Assembly: GCA_035291905.1 (NCBI GenBank)
Contig: DATDRF010000297.1
Span: 1-64,000, forward strand
Length of the DNA: 64,000 nucleotides
DNA from: JACPLA01 sp035291905
GTDB taxonomy: Bacteria; Bacteroidota; Ignavibacteria; UBA10030
Direction: 5' to 3'
In this document: positions 1 to 9,055 of the stretch, in pieces
How the letters are laid out: every line of letters starts with the position of its first letter
Position numbering within the stretch: the stretch's first letter is position 1
Notes under the pieces: generated by a model
Told to the model about the DNA's origin: nothing
The model's input: the letters and a program-made list of their open reading frames with translations, nothing else
Databases searched by the model: none
Position numbers and translations under genes: made by a program

Positions 1-181
1 ACGTAGACGGTCTTTTTTTGATCTCTTTGCATGATCCGATTCTCTGAGATTTCAAATCTAACTAAATCATGTCATTCTGTCAATTCTACAGAAGTATTAA
101 TTTGTTTTAATTTAGGGCAAAACTTTGAGTCTTTTGCCGTCTCATTGTCAAATCGTCAGGTTTCTCCGGCTTCCGGGGATA

Positions 182-210
182 TTGATACAGGGGGAAACGG
201 GTGCTATATT
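182..210 (+). promoter_or_regulatory. sigma70-like promoter of pta
   Basis: TTGATA at 182-187 and TATATT at 205-210 are separated by exactly 17 bases, each one mismatch from the sigma70 consensus. Transcription would begin near 217, about 23 bases before the pta start. No other gene begins between here and pta. Confidence 0.6.
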
Positions 211-239
211 GACATCCCCTTCCAATCGAAAGAACCACA

Positions 240-1217
240 ATGGCACATCTCATTGACACCATCAAAGACAAAGCCAAGAAGCTGAGAAAAAACATCGTCC
301 TGCCGGATGCCACAGACGAACGTGTCCTCAAGGCGGCGCGCGTCTGCACCGACGAGGAAATCGCTTCGGTGATCCTCTGCGGCAACGAAAACGCAATCCG
401 CACAGAAGCACAAAAGACGGGCTTGGCACTTGAGAAGATCCGAATCGTTGACCCTGCGGCATCGGACCGCGCAAGCGATTTTTCCCACGTCTATTTTCAA
501 CTGAGGAAATCAAAGGGAATGACGTTCGAAGAGGCCCAACGGGTCATCAAGCTGCCGTTGTTCTTCGGAGCAATGATGGTTCGCGAGGGATTGGCCGACG
601 GGAGCGTAGCGGGATCCCTTTCAACAACCGCCGACGTCCTCCGGGCCGGCATTCAGATCGTGGGGGTCCAGCAGGGGATCAGCGTCGTTTCGAGCTTCTT
701 CCTCATGGTCTTCCCGTACACGACCTACACGTTTGCAGATGGCGCCGTGGTCCCTGATCCAACCAAAGAACAACTTGCCGATATTGCAATCGCATCGGCA
801 GCAAACCACAAGAAGTTGACGGGTGAGGAGCCGCGCGTGGCAATGCTCTCGTTTTCGACTCGTGGGAGCGCCGAACACCTGCTTGTGGAGAAAGTCAAAG
901 CGGCAACGGAGTTGGTCAGAAAGAAGCAGCCGGATCTTATTGTCGACGGGGAACTTCAGCTCGACGCGGCCATCGTTCCTTCGGTTGCAGACCGAAAGGC
1001 CCCCGGCAGCCCCGTTGGAGGCCGGGCGAATGTGCTGATCTTCCCAGACCTGAACGCCGGAAACATCGGGTACAAGCTGGCGCAGCGAATGGGAAATGCC
1101 GAGGCTCTCGGGCCGATCGTCCAGGGTTTGCAGAAGCCCGCATTTGATCTTTCGAGGGGCGCGAGCGTGAGCGACATCGTGAATGTCATTGCGATCAATG
1201 CGGTCATGGGGGCATAG
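240..1217 (+). CDS. pta: phosphate acetyltransferase
   Basis: Converts acetyl-CoA and phosphate to acetyl phosphate and CoA in the cytoplasm, linking acetyl-CoA to acetate metabolism. The 325-residue protein is the short, single-domain Pta/EutD form without the N-terminal DRTGG-type extension. It opens with [23 protein letters not shown] and carries [21 protein letters not shown] (around residues 118-138) and [23 protein letters not shown] near the end, all typical of the family. A purine-rich stretch (GAAAGAAC) precedes the ATG. The membrane acyltransferase begins 4 bases downstream, suggesting cotranscription. No acetate kinase gene lies in the window, so the acetate-forming step downstream is not shown here. 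Confidence 0.95.
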   Translation: MAHLIDTIKDKAKKLRKNIVLPDATDERVLKAARVCTDEEIASVILCGNENAIRTEAQKTGLALEKIRIVDPAASDRASDFSHVYFQLRKSKGMTFEEAQRVIKLPLFFGAMMVREGLADGSVAGSLSTTADVLRAGIQIVGVQQGISVVSSFFLMVFPYTTYTFADGAVVPDPTKEQLADIAIASAANHKKLTGEEPRVAMLSFSTRGSAEHLLVEKVKAATELVRKKQPDLIVDGELQLDAAIVPSVADRKAPGSPVGGRANVLIFPDLNAGNIGYKLAQRMGNAEALGPIVQGLQKPAFDLSRGASVSDIVNVIAINAVMGA

Positions 1218-1221
1218 GTGA

Positions 1222-2370
1222 ATGAAGACCCGGTACCAGTTCCTTGATGTCTATCGGGGTATCGTCGTTCTTCTGATGATTCAGGGTCATGTTGTTCGGG
1301 AGCTGCTTCATCAGTCACTGCAAAGCGACGCATTCTTTCGGGCGCACGAACTCTTTCACGGCATCACGGGGTCGGGGTTTTTGTTCGGCGCTGGCATCAC
1401 ATTTGGAATCTCCGCGCAGGTCCGGTGGGATGAATACCTGACGTTCACTCCTGCGCTTCGGAAACGGCTCAAGAGGATTCTGCTTCTCCTGGGAATCGCG
1501 TACGCACTGCACCTTCCGTTCCTTTCGCTGTCCAAGACTCTTACAAACGCCACGACAGAAGATTGGCGTGCATTCTGGAGCTTTGATGTCCTTCAGTGCA
1601 TAGGTTTTGGCCTGCTGATCCTTCAGGTGGCCGTGTTTATTGTCCGAAAAGAACGATGGTTTGCCGTCTCGCTGGCTCTGCTCATGCTTGTCGGCGTATA
1701 CAGCGCACCGTGGCTCTGGGGAGAAGGGGACGCTCTTCCGCCGTTTCTGGCATATGCTCTCACGGGAAACGGCGGTTCAGTCTACCCGCTCATTCCCAAT
1801 GCCGCGTTTCTGTTCGCGGGAGCCCTCGTTTCTTATGAGTTCCTTCGTTCTGTGAGATTGGGCATGGAAGTGCAATTTGTCAAACGCCTCGCGCTCGCAG
1901 GCATTGGACTTCATGGGGCGGGATTGATTCTGGAGGCACTTCCATTTCAGGTCTATGGGAACCATGACTATTGGTCTACGAGTCCGAATTTCTTTTTGAT
2001 CAAGCTGGGCGGAATTTTTCTTTTGATGTGCGGGGCATGGTATTTTGGCCGCACGAATTTTGTTCAACGTCATCCCCGCATTCTCCGGTGGCTGATCATT
2101 CTTGGAGTTGAATCACTCTTTGTGTATGTTGTACACCTGATTCTGCTCTACGGATCGGTACTCAATCCCGACGTCAGCGTCTCCCGCATGTGGTTTCAAA
2201 GCGTAAACTGGGGCGGGGCGCTTGCGGCAGTTGCGGGGTTCAGCATGTTGCTGATCTTCGTGGCGTGGTTATGGAACGCGTTCAAGCATTCTGATCCGAT
2301 TCTGGCAAGGGGGCTGAACTGGTGGATGGGAACGGCCCTGGTTGTTGAGTTTATCACGCGATCGTACTGA
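1222..2370 (+). CDS. HGSNAT/DUF1624-like membrane acyltransferase
   Basis: A 382-residue polytopic membrane protein. The N-terminus (YQFLDVYRGIVVLLMIQGHV, then an early FHGITGSGFLFGAGITFG segment) matches the arrangement of the heparan-alpha-glucosaminide N-acetyltransferase catalytic family (DUF1624 group), which moves acetyl groups from cytoplasmic acetyl-CoA onto extracytoplasmic sugars. About nine to ten hydrophobic segments are visible. The gene follows pta by 4 bases, and sharing an mRNA with an acetyl-CoA enzyme fits an acetyl donor role, though that link is inference. The substrate cannot be told from sequence. A second, clearer member of the group is at 21238-22395. Confidence 0.7.
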   Translation: MKTRYQFLDVYRGIVVLLMIQGHVVRELLHQSLQSDAFFRAHELFHGITGSGFLFGAGITFGISAQVRWDEYLTFTPALRKRLKRILLLLGIAYALHLPFLSLSKTLTNATTEDWRAFWSFDVLQCIGFGLLILQVAVFIVRKERWFAVSLALLMLVGVYSAPWLWGEGDALPPFLAYALTGNGGSVYPLIPNAAFLFAGALVSYEFLRSVRLGMEVQFVKRLALAGIGLHGAGLILEALPFQVYGNHDYWSTSPNFFLIKLGGIFLLMCGAWYFGRTNFVQRHPRILRWLIILGVESLFVYVVHLILLYGSVLNPDVSVSRMWFQSVNWGGALAAVAGFSMLLIFVAWLWNAFKHSDPILARGLNWWMGTALVVEFITRSY

Positions 2371-2381
2371 TAAGAAGCCAA

Positions 2382-2416
2382 AATCTGCAATCTCAGATCG
2401 GCAAATCGGAAATCCA
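2382..2416 (+). repeat. short heptamer tandem repeat
   Basis: Five successive 7-base units of the form (A/G)ATCNNN fill the gap before the asparaginase gene (AATCTGC, AATCTCA, GATCGGC, AAATCGG, AAATCCA). The units are degenerate but the 7-base phase is kept, as in the longer heptamer arrays at 48891, 54779 and 62390. Confidence 0.5.
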
Positions 2417-2420
2417 ACCA

Positions 2421-2915
2421 ATGACCATCAAGCTCTTTGTTACAGGCGGGACATTTGATAAGGAATACAATGAGATTGAAGGGAAACTCTACTTCAAAGA
2501 GACCCATGTAACCGAAATGCTTTCGCTGGGACGGTGTAAGGTTGAAATCGACGTTCAGACTCTCATGTTGAAGGACAGCCTTGATCTTACCGAGAAAGAG
2601 AGGCAGAGCATCGTTGACGAGTGCCGCAAGACCCGAGCCGACAAGATCGTTATCACCCACGGCACGGACACGATGGAACTTACCGCACAAGCCTTGGGGA
2701 GGGCCGCTCTGAAAAAGACCATTGTTCTGACCGGGGCCATGATCCCTTACAAGTTCGGGAGTTCCGACGGGCTCTTTAACCTGGGCAGTGCCCTGGCTTT
2801 TGCCGAAACGCTTCCCGCGGATGTCTTCATTGCCATGAACGGCCGTTTTTTTCACTGGAACAATGTCCACAAGAATAAGAAGACGGGCGAATTCGAGGAG
2901 AGGAGAGCGTCGTAG
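2421..2915 (+). CDS. single-domain asparaginase-like protein
   Basis: At 164 residues this corresponds only to the N-terminal domain of type I/II L-asparaginases, which are normally about 320-350 residues. Both active-site threonine motifs are present: TGGTFDKEY near residue 9 and HGTDTMELTAQ near residue 80, followed by LTGAMIPYKFGSSDG. The usual C-terminal dimerisation domain is absent, and the reading frame ends in a charged tail rather than breaking mid-motif. Stand-alone asparaginase-domain proteins of this size are known in other bacteria, so this is likely an intact small family member and not a truncation. Whether it hydrolyses asparagine is unproven. Confidence 0.8.
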   Translation: MTIKLFVTGGTFDKEYNEIEGKLYFKETHVTEMLSLGRCKVEIDVQTLMLKDSLDLTEKERQSIVDECRKTRADKIVITHGTDTMELTAQALGRAALKKTIVLTGAMIPYKFGSSDGLFNLGSALAFAETLPADVFIAMNGRFFHWNNVHKNKKTGEFEERRAS

Positions 2916-2961
2916 ATTGCTGTAATTATTTGCCTCTCTTGAACGTTTCCTGGATAATCAC

Positions 2962-5451
2962 ATGAAAAAGAAAAGAACAAGAACGACAGCACAATCCAGT
3001 CGGCCCGGTCTGAAAGCCGCAGAAGCCCACCGACCACTCGAACCCGAGCAATTGAGGTGGCAATGTGTTCCCGAGTCGCTCAACGTCAAGACAACTGACG
3101 ATGTTCCGGCGGCCCGCGACATCATCGGCCAGGAGCGTGCTCTCCGGGCTCTGCGAGTGGGCCTGGAGATGACGCATTACGGTTACAACATCTTCGTGAC
3201 GGGACTTCCGGGAACCGGGAGGACAACCACGATCAAGAGGCTTCTGAAGGAATTCTCCGGACACAAAGCCGAGCTGAAGGATCATTGTTATGTGTACAAC
3301 TTCAGAAACCCGGACATGCCGGTCACGTTGCAGCTTCCAGCAGGACAAGGAATGTCACTTCGCCAGGACATGAATTCGTTCATCAATGATCTTTTCGTGA
3401 ACATCCCGGCGTTATATGAGAGTCAGAGATACCAGGAGGCCCGCAAGGCAACCCTGCAGCACTTTCAGGAGAGGCAAAAGAGCGTCCTTCAGGATTTTGA
3501 GAAGCGCGTCAAAGAGAAGGGTTTCGACCTGGTTCAGGTACAGGTGGGGAACATGATGCGGCCCGACGTCGTGCCGGTTCTGAACGGTCAGCCGGCAAAC
3601 CTCGATCAAATGGAGGCGCTGGTCCAAAAAGGAGAACTGTCAAAGGAGCAGCTCCAGGCGATGCGCGAAACGCAGGCCGACCTTGAGAAACAAATGTCGA
3701 TTGTCTTTCGCGAACTGCGGAACATTGAGAAAAAGGTCCAGCAATCCATCGTCGAGCTCGAGGAACGATTGGTCATGCCCATCGTGGATGAGGGGATTGA
3801 TGTTCTGAAGGCAACGTATGAGAGTGAAAAAGTCCAGGTTTATATATCGGATGTGCGTGAAGACATAAGGAAGAACCTTGACCGTTTCCGCAAACAAGTT
3901 ATTGTCATGCCCCAGCAGGAAGAAGAGGAGGAAGAAGAAGAGGAAGACGAATTCGTGGAGTATCAGGTGAATGTGCTTGTTGACAATTCCGAAATGGAGA
4001 CGATCCCGATTATCATCGAGACGAATCCAAAGTACAAGAACATCTTCGGCACCCTCGAACGCGAGCTGGAGAAGTCAGGCGTATGGCGCACCGATTTCAT
4101 GCATATCAAGGCCGGCTCGCTTCTTCGGGCTGACGGCGGGTATCTTGTGTTGAATGCTCTTGACACGCTGGTGGAGCCGTGGGCGTGGCAGGACTTGAAA
4201 CGAACGCTTCGGACGGGAAAGATGGAGATCCATACGTACGAACCGACGTTCAATTTCTCCCCGACGGGCATGAAGCCCGAGGCGATTGATCTGAATGTGA
4301 AAGTGATCATGATCGGCGATCCCGACATCTACAGTCTCCTGTACGACAGGGACGAGGATTTCAAAAAAATCTTCAAGATTCGAGCCGACTTTGACTCCGA
4401 GATGCCGAAAAACGATGACAGCATCACGCAATACGTTCGATTCATCAAAATGGTCTGCGACGACGAGAAACTGATTTCTTTCGATGCCACAGCGCTCGCG
4501 CAGATTATCGAGTTTGGTGTTCGTCTCTCGGGGCAACAAAAGAAGATCTCGACGCGCTTCAATATCATTGCAGATGTCGCCAGAGAGGCTCATTACTGGG
4601 CACTGAAGGCCAAGAAGAAAGTCGTAACCGACGAATTCGTGGAGAAGGCAATTGAAGAGCGCCTCTACCGCGTGAAGCTGATCGAAGACAAAGTGCAGGA
4701 ACTGATATCTGACGGTACGTACCTGATCGATACAGACGGATCGGCGGTCGGACAGGTCAACGGACTTTCGGTCTATGACACGGGAGAACATGCATTCGGC
4801 AGGCCGTCTCGCATAACTGCCAGAACATCGTTGGGACGGTCGGGGGTGATCAATATTGAGCGGGAAGCCGAATTGAGCGGGCCGACACACAATAAAGGCG
4901 TGGCAATCCTGACGGGGTACCTCCGCAGCAAATTTGCCCAGCGAATTCCGCTGGTTATGGATGCCAGCATTACGTTTGAGCAGTCGTACGGCGGCATTGA
5001 CGGTGACAGCGCATCCTCAACGGAGGTTTACGCAATTCTTTCGAGCCTTGCGGAAATCCCCCTGCGGCAGGACCTGGCAGTAACGGGCTCCGTCAACCAA
5101 AAGGGAGAAATACAACCTATCGGAGGAGTAAACCTGAAGATCGAGGGCTTCTATGACTGCTGCAAAGCACGCGGTCTTACGGGGAGGCAGGGTGTTTTGG
5201 TGCCGACAAAGAACGTCGGGGAGTTGATGTTGAGGGAGGAAATTGTTGAGGCGGTTAAGAAAAAACAATTCCACATTTACGCGATTGAAACGATCGGGCA
5301 GGGGATCGAAGTTCTCACGGGAATCAAGGCGGGGAGTCAGGCAGCACATGGATCGTTCGAAAGGGGGACTGTTTTTGACCGGGCCTCGCGCCGGTTACAG
5401 GAATTCGCCCGGCTCTGGCATTCGTATGAAAAAGCGGGAAAAGTCGGTTAG
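2962..5451 (+). CDS. Lon-family ATP-dependent protease (AAA_32/LonB-like)
   Basis: An 829-residue fusion of an AAA+ ATPase and a C-terminal Lon protease domain. Walker A is GLPGTGRT at residues 81-88. A long helical insertion (about 120-310) precedes a run of nine glutamates near 316-325, which probably forms a flexible acidic linker. The protease domain has the Ser-Lys dyad of Lon: Ser683 in GIDGDSASS and Lys726 in GGVNLKIEG. Their 43-residue spacing equals that of E. coli Lon. There is no LON substrate-binding N-domain, which places it with the LonB-like/YcbZ group rather than classical LonA. It is cytoplasmic by absence of membrane segments. It follows the asparaginase gene after 46 bases. 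Confidence 0.9.
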   Translation: MKKKRTRTTAQSSRPGLKAAEAHRPLEPEQLRWQCVPESLNVKTTDDVPAARDIIGQERALRALRVGLEMTHYGYNIFVTGLPGTGRTTTIKRLLKEFSGHKAELKDHCYVYNFRNPDMPVTLQLPAGQGMSLRQDMNSFINDLFVNIPALYESQRYQEARKATLQHFQERQKSVLQDFEKRVKEKGFDLVQVQVGNMMRPDVVPVLNGQPANLDQMEALVQKGELSKEQLQAMRETQADLEKQMSIVFRELRNIEKKVQQSIVELEERLVMPIVDEGIDVLKATYESEKVQVYISDVREDIRKNLDRFRKQVIVMPQQEEEEEEEEEDEFVEYQVNVLVDNSEMETIPIIIETNPKYKNIFGTLERELEKSGVWRTDFMHIKAGSLLRADGGYLVLNALDTLVEPWAWQDLKRTLRTGKMEIHTYEPTFNFSPTGMKPEAIDLNVKVIMIGDPDIYSLLYDRDEDFKKIFKIRADFDSEMPKNDDSITQYVRFIKMVCDDEKLISFDATALAQIIEFGVRLSGQQKKISTRFNIIADVAREAHYWALKAKKKVVTDEFVEKAIEERLYRVKLIEDKVQELISDGTYLIDTDGSAVGQVNGLSVYDTGEHAFGRPSRITARTSLGRSGVINIEREAELSGPTHNKGVAILTGYLRSKFAQRIPLVMDASITFEQSYGGIDGDSASSTEVYAILSSLAEIPLRQDLAVTGSVNQKGEIQPIGGVNLKIEGFYDCCKARGLTGRQGVLVPTKNVGELMLREEIVEAVKKKQFHIYAIETIGQGIEVLTGIKAGSQAAHGSFERGTVFDRASRRLQEFARLWHSYEKAGKVG

Positions 5452-5465
5452 CGGTCCGGACGGAA

Positions 5466-7157
5466 CTAGGGGAGCACTTCATCGCGACGTTTCAGGGCCC
5501 TAATTGTCGAACTGCGAATCTTCCGGAAGTTCTTATCCTCCCTTAGCAGGACGAGAGCCGCTATCTGCTCACCCGAGAGGATATGCGGAAGAATAACATG
5601 ATCTGCCCCCTCCTCGTAGAGCTTCAGCGCCTCTTTGACTGACGTTGCGTAGACGATAACCTTCCCCTTCACGTTTCTCGCTTTCAAATACTTCAGCAAA
5701 GCCTCGTTGCTCGTTCCGCGCAAAAAATCGTCCGGCAACGTGCAAACAATCACGCTTGCGTCCTGAATTCCAATTTCTTCAAGTGCATCGAAATGGCTTA
5801 TGTCGATGTATGAAGCCTTTATGTCCCGCCCTTTCAGCTTGTCAAGAACCAAAGGGTTGAAGTCCAGAACGTGAAGGAGCTCCCTTTCGGGCTCAAGTGC
5901 ATCCACGATGGCGCTTCCGACTCGATGGCATCCCAGAATGAGAATCCGACCCTTTCCGTCCGTTTGGACGCTCTCCTCCTGAAAGTGGGAACTTCTGATG
6001 CCAAGCCGCTCGAACATAGTCACCGCGAATCGGGCAAGACCATGGCTGTTCATCATCAGATACGTCGAGACGGTGGAGGTGACGACGAGCGTGATTGCGA
6101 TAAGGGAAACGATGTCACTGGAAATATGCTCGTAGCCAAGGCCGAGCGATGCAATGACAAGAGAGAACTCGCTGGATTGCGCAAGGGAGACAGACGAGAG
6201 TACTCCCACCCGCGTTCCGAGTTTCATGACATAACTGATGGGAACGATGGTTATGAATCGGCTCACGATGATGAAGCCGGAGAGAAGTAATCCGGTGACA
6301 ACAATCGACATGGAAGTGACGGTAATCTGCATGCCGAGCGAAACGAAAAACAGCGTGACGAAGAAATCGCGGAGTGATCGGATCTTTGCAATAACATCGT
6401 GACTGTAGGGAAACGTGGAGATACTGACGCCTGCGATCAAGGCACCCATCGCGATGGAGAAGTTCGCCTGCAGGGCCAAGCCGCACATGACTGAGCACCA
6501 TGCCATCGAGAGGATCAAAACCATTTCGGGGTTTCTTGCCACCCGCTTAAAGGCGGCCGGCAGTACATAACGGCTGACCAGAAAGCTGACGAGAACCAAA
6601 GCGATACCCTGTACTATTGAGAACACGACAGGGATAATCGACGGGTTGTTGATGTTTCCCTGGCCGGCAAGAACAAAAATAGCCAAGACGTCCTGAATAA
6701 GAAGGATACCGAGGGTAGCACGTCCCGGGAGCGTGTCCAATTCGCCGCGGTCGCTCAGCAGCTTTACGACGATCATCGTGCTGCTGAACGAGAGAGCAAC
6801 GCCAAGATATATTGCATCAAGGTCATGAAATCCAAGTGATACCGCGACGGCATATCCGAGAACAGAACACGCGACAACCTGGATGACTCCAATGACCGTT
6901 GAGGCGATTCCCGAGCGCGCGAATTTCTTCACGTCAATTTCAAGGCCCACGATGAACAGCAAGAACGCGAGTCCCAATTCCGAAAGCGTCGAAACATCAT
7001 CTTGATTCTGGACGAGCTGGAAGCCGTTCGGGCCGATCAACAAGCCGGCGGCGATGTATCCGAGGATGGGAGGTTGACGAAGGTACTGTGCGGCGTAGGC
7101 AAGAATCGATGCCGCAATAATGGCAGTGCCGATCGTCAGGAGAATGGTCGAATGCAT
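5466..7157 (-). CDS. CPA2-type cation:proton antiporter with TrkA-N domain
   Basis: KefB/KefC-like monovalent cation/H+ antiporter: about twelve membrane segments (residues 1-390, with ILGYIAAGLLIGPNGF early) and a C-terminal RCK/TrkA-N regulatory domain (ILILGCHRVGSAIVDAL, the dinucleotide-binding loop, near residue 400). I use the ATG at 7157, beginning MHSTILLTIG. A longer frame to 7370 would add 71 non-membrane residues that overlap the divergent gene and lie upstream of the predicted promoter. The gene converges with the Lon gene, with 14 bases between their stops. The divergent neighbour also carries RCK domains, so both may set intracellular K+ or pH. The transported cation is not determinable here. 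Confidence 0.88.
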   Translation of the reverse strand: MHSTILLTIGTAIIAASILAYAAQYLRQPPILGYIAAGLLIGPNGFQLVQNQDDVSTLSELGLAFLLFIVGLEIDVKKFARSGIASTVIGVIQVVACSVLGYAVAVSLGFHDLDAIYLGVALSFSSTMIVVKLLSDRGELDTLPGRATLGILLIQDVLAIFVLAGQGNINNPSIIPVVFSIVQGIALVLVSFLVSRYVLPAAFKRVARNPEMVLILSMAWCSVMCGLALQANFSIAMGALIAGVSISTFPYSHDVIAKIRSLRDFFVTLFFVSLGMQITVTSMSIVVTGLLLSGFIIVSRFITIVPISYVMKLGTRVGVLSSVSLAQSSEFSLVIASLGLGYEHISSDIVSLIAITLVVTSTVSTYLMMNSHGLARFAVTMFERLGIRSSHFQEESVQTDGKGRILILGCHRVGSAIVDALEPERELLHVLDFNPLVLDKLKGRDIKASYIDISHFDALEEIGIQDASVIVCTLPDDFLRGTSNEALLKYLKARNVKGKVIVYATSVKEALKLYEEGADHVILPHILSGEQIAALVLLREDKNFRKIRSSTIRALKRRDEVLP

Positions 7158-7182
7158 GAGGGATCTATTCGGAATTTCCGTT

Positions 7183-7211
7183 ATCCTACAAAATGTTTGC
7201 TCGAGGGTCAA
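7183..7211 (-). promoter_or_regulatory. sigma70-like promoter of the CPA2 antiporter
   Basis: Read leftward, TTGACC (7211-7206) and TAGGAT (7188-7183) have a 17-base spacer. Transcription would start near 7176, about 20 bases before the ATG at 7157, which supports the shorter start for the antiporter. Confidence 0.5.
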
Positions 7212-7235
7212 CGCTGATGAGTAATCCCAGCGACA

Positions 7236-7263
7236 TTGATTTTTCTCATACTTCTCGTATATT
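7236..7263 (+). promoter_or_regulatory. sigma70-like promoter of the K+ channel gene
   Basis: TTGATT (7236-7241) and TATATT (7258-7263) are separated by 16 bases. A start of transcription near 7270 would exclude the GTG at 7267 and favour the ATG at 7285 as translation start. Confidence 0.5.
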
Positions 7264-7284
7264 GATGTGCACGCGTTTGGCCCC

Positions 7285-8283
7285 ATGACATCTACTCCCC
7301 GAAAACTGCTCCAGATCGTAGCTCTTACCGTCTTCATTCTCTCCACCGGGATCATCGGATACCATCTCATTGAGGGGTGGCCATTGTTTGACGCACTTTA
7401 TATGACTGTCATCACATTGGCGACTGTGGGCTACGGTGAGATCCATGCTCTTTCGTATGCAGGACGAGTCTTTACAATATTTCTGATCTTCGGAGGAATG
7501 GGGATCCTCCTTTATGGAGTGACAGAAATGACCGCGTTTGTCGTCGAGGGTGAGATGACGGGGTACTTAAGGAGAAGAAACATGAAACAACGAATCGGAA
7601 AACTTTCTAACCACTATATACTGTGCGGGTGGGGCCTGAAAGGCGAACATGTGCTTGACGAACTAGAGAGGACGAAACGACAATGCGTCGTTGTCGAAAT
7701 GAATCCAGAGAAAGTGATGCGACTGAATGAACGGGATGCCATGGTGGTCGAAGGCGACGCCACGCAAGATGATGTGCTGATGACCGCCGGCATCAAGAAG
7801 GCCGCAGGTCTCGTTGCCACCCTGCCATCCGATAAGGACAATCTGTTCGTTGTTATTACTGCCCGAGGGCTCAATCCGCGTCTGCGGATTGTATCCAAGC
7901 TGGACGAAATCGGAGCTCAGGAAAAGTTTCTCCGCAGCGGTGCCGACAGCACCGTATCGACAAATTTCATCGGCGGCCTTCGCATGGCCTCTGAGCTCGT
8001 GAGGCCCGATGCCGTGAATTTTCTGGACACGATGCTGAGGGACAACAGCTCCCTTCGGGTTGAAGACGTGCAGGTTGTGGGGAAATCAAAGTACCTCGGA
8101 AAGAGCATCAAACAGTGCGATCCCCTCGTCGACTCGGGCGTTCTCCTTTTTTCGATAAGACGCAAGAGCGGCTATGTGTTTAATCCTCCCAATACGACCA
8201 CGTTGGTTGAAGGCGACATACTCATTGTCATAGGATTGGCTGACAAGATTGCGGCACTTCGAACGAGCTTCGCGTTGAATTAG
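7285..8283 (+). CDS. two-TM potassium channel with RCK (TrkA-N/TrkA-C) domains
   Basis: A MthK-like channel of 332 residues from this start. Two membrane helices flank a pore loop with the filter sequence TLATVGYGE (about residues 45-53). The TrkA-N domain starts at YILCGWGLKGEHVLDEL, and a TrkA-C-like domain closes the protein (residues 245-330). RCK domains bind nucleotides or cations and gate K+ flux. A GTG six codons upstream (7267) is in frame, but it lies at or before the predicted transcription start. The methyltransferase ATG begins 2 bases after the stop codon, so the two genes probably share an mRNA although their functions look unrelated. Confidence 0.9.
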   Translation: MTSTPRKLLQIVALTVFILSTGIIGYHLIEGWPLFDALYMTVITLATVGYGEIHALSYAGRVFTIFLIFGGMGILLYGVTEMTAFVVEGEMTGYLRRRNMKQRIGKLSNHYILCGWGLKGEHVLDELERTKRQCVVVEMNPEKVMRLNERDAMVVEGDATQDDVLMTAGIKKAAGLVATLPSDKDNLFVVITARGLNPRLRIVSKLDEIGAQEKFLRSGADSTVSTNFIGGLRMASELVRPDAVNFLDTMLRDNSSLRVEDVQVVGKSKYLGKSIKQCDPLVDSGVLLFSIRRKSGYVFNPPNTTTLVEGDILIVIGLADKIAALRTSFALN

Positions 8284-8285
8284 AA

Positions 8286-9020
8286 ATGACAATTCGCCAC
8301 CTTGTGGTTTTCAAAGATTGCTTTCGTCACCTCTCCAGGGTGCCCGATCGCAGCGTTGACCTCCTCCTCACGGATCCTCCGTACGGACAGGACTATTCGA
8401 CGGGGAGGCAGAAACATACGGTTCGCAAAACCACCCGTATCATCAACGACACCGCCGCGCTGGATATTCCCGCGCTCATGCGCGAATTCGACCGGGTAAC
8501 GAAAGACGAAAGTCACGTATATATCTTTACCAGCTGGAAGACCGTCGATCGATGGAAAAAGGAATTTGAGCGGTACTTCGTCCTTAAGAATATCCTCATC
8601 TGGTCAAAGGATAATCACACGGCCGGAGACCTGTCATGGAGTTATGCACAGTCATATGAAATGATCCTGTTTGGGATGAAGGGAAGAAGAAGGCTGCACG
8701 GGGGAAGGGATCGGGACAGTGTCTACTACCCGAAAGTGAAATCACACCAGCAGATGCATCTGCTTCAAAAACCGGAACAGCTGATCGAATATCTTATCAG
8801 GAAGTCATCGAATCCCGGGGATACAGTCCTGGATCCGTTTGGGGGATCGGGAACAGTGGGGATGTGCTGTGCGCGGTTGAAACGGAACAGTATTCAGTTC
8901 GAAATAGACGGAAGATTCAAGGCTTCCCTCCTTCAACGACTAAAGTCGGGAATTCCGGAGGGTTCAACGCAGGAAATACTTATCGAGGAGACAAAAAGAA
9001 AAGGGGCGACGCGTCTATGA
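8286..9020 (+). CDS. orphan DNA methyltransferase (N4-cytosine/N6-adenine)
   Basis: A 244-residue amino-methyltransferase. The catalytic motif DPPY (residues 30-33, LLLTDPPYGQDYS) comes before the SAM-binding motif DPFGGSGT (around residue 182), the order of beta-class enzymes. It lacks an obvious target-recognition insertion between motifs beyond about 100 residues, so recognition is probably of a short site. No restriction endonuclease gene lies next to it, which suggests a solitary methyltransferase, possibly regulatory or phage-derived. Base specificity cannot be settled from DPPY alone. It sits 2 bases behind the K+ channel gene and converges on the small exported protein gene. Confidence 0.85.
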   Translation: MTIRHLVVFKDCFRHLSRVPDRSVDLLLTDPPYGQDYSTGRQKHTVRKTTRIINDTAALDIPALMREFDRVTKDESHVYIFTSWKTVDRWKKEFERYFVLKNILIWSKDNHTAGDLSWSYAQSYEMILFGMKGRRRLHGGRDRDSVYYPKVKSHQQMHLLQKPEQLIEYLIRKSSNPGDTVLDPFGGSGTVGMCCARLKRNSIQFEIDGRFKASLLQRLKSGIPEGSTQEILIEETKRKGATRL

Positions 9021-9030
9021 CGGTCGCCCC
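9003..9030 (-). terminator. rho-independent terminator
   Basis: An 8-bp perfect inverted repeat, GGGGCGAC at 9003-9010 and GTCGCCCC at 9023-9030. Read leftward it is followed by TTTTCTTTTTG, which fits a terminator for the gene at 9056-9430. The stem overlaps the last codons of the convergent methyltransferase gene. Confidence 0.7.
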
Positions 9031-9055
9031 CTCGGCGTAACCCCACAGCAGCGAC

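Noticed and set aside
1..181. Partial gene at the left edge
   Set aside because: The short plus-strand frame at 31-285 overlaps the pta promoter and pta itself in another frame and shows no domain features; the region is AT-rich and reads as intergenic.
7158..7370. 71-residue N-terminal extension of the CPA2 antiporter
   Set aside because: It overlaps the divergent K+ channel gene and both predicted promoters and has no family-like sequence.
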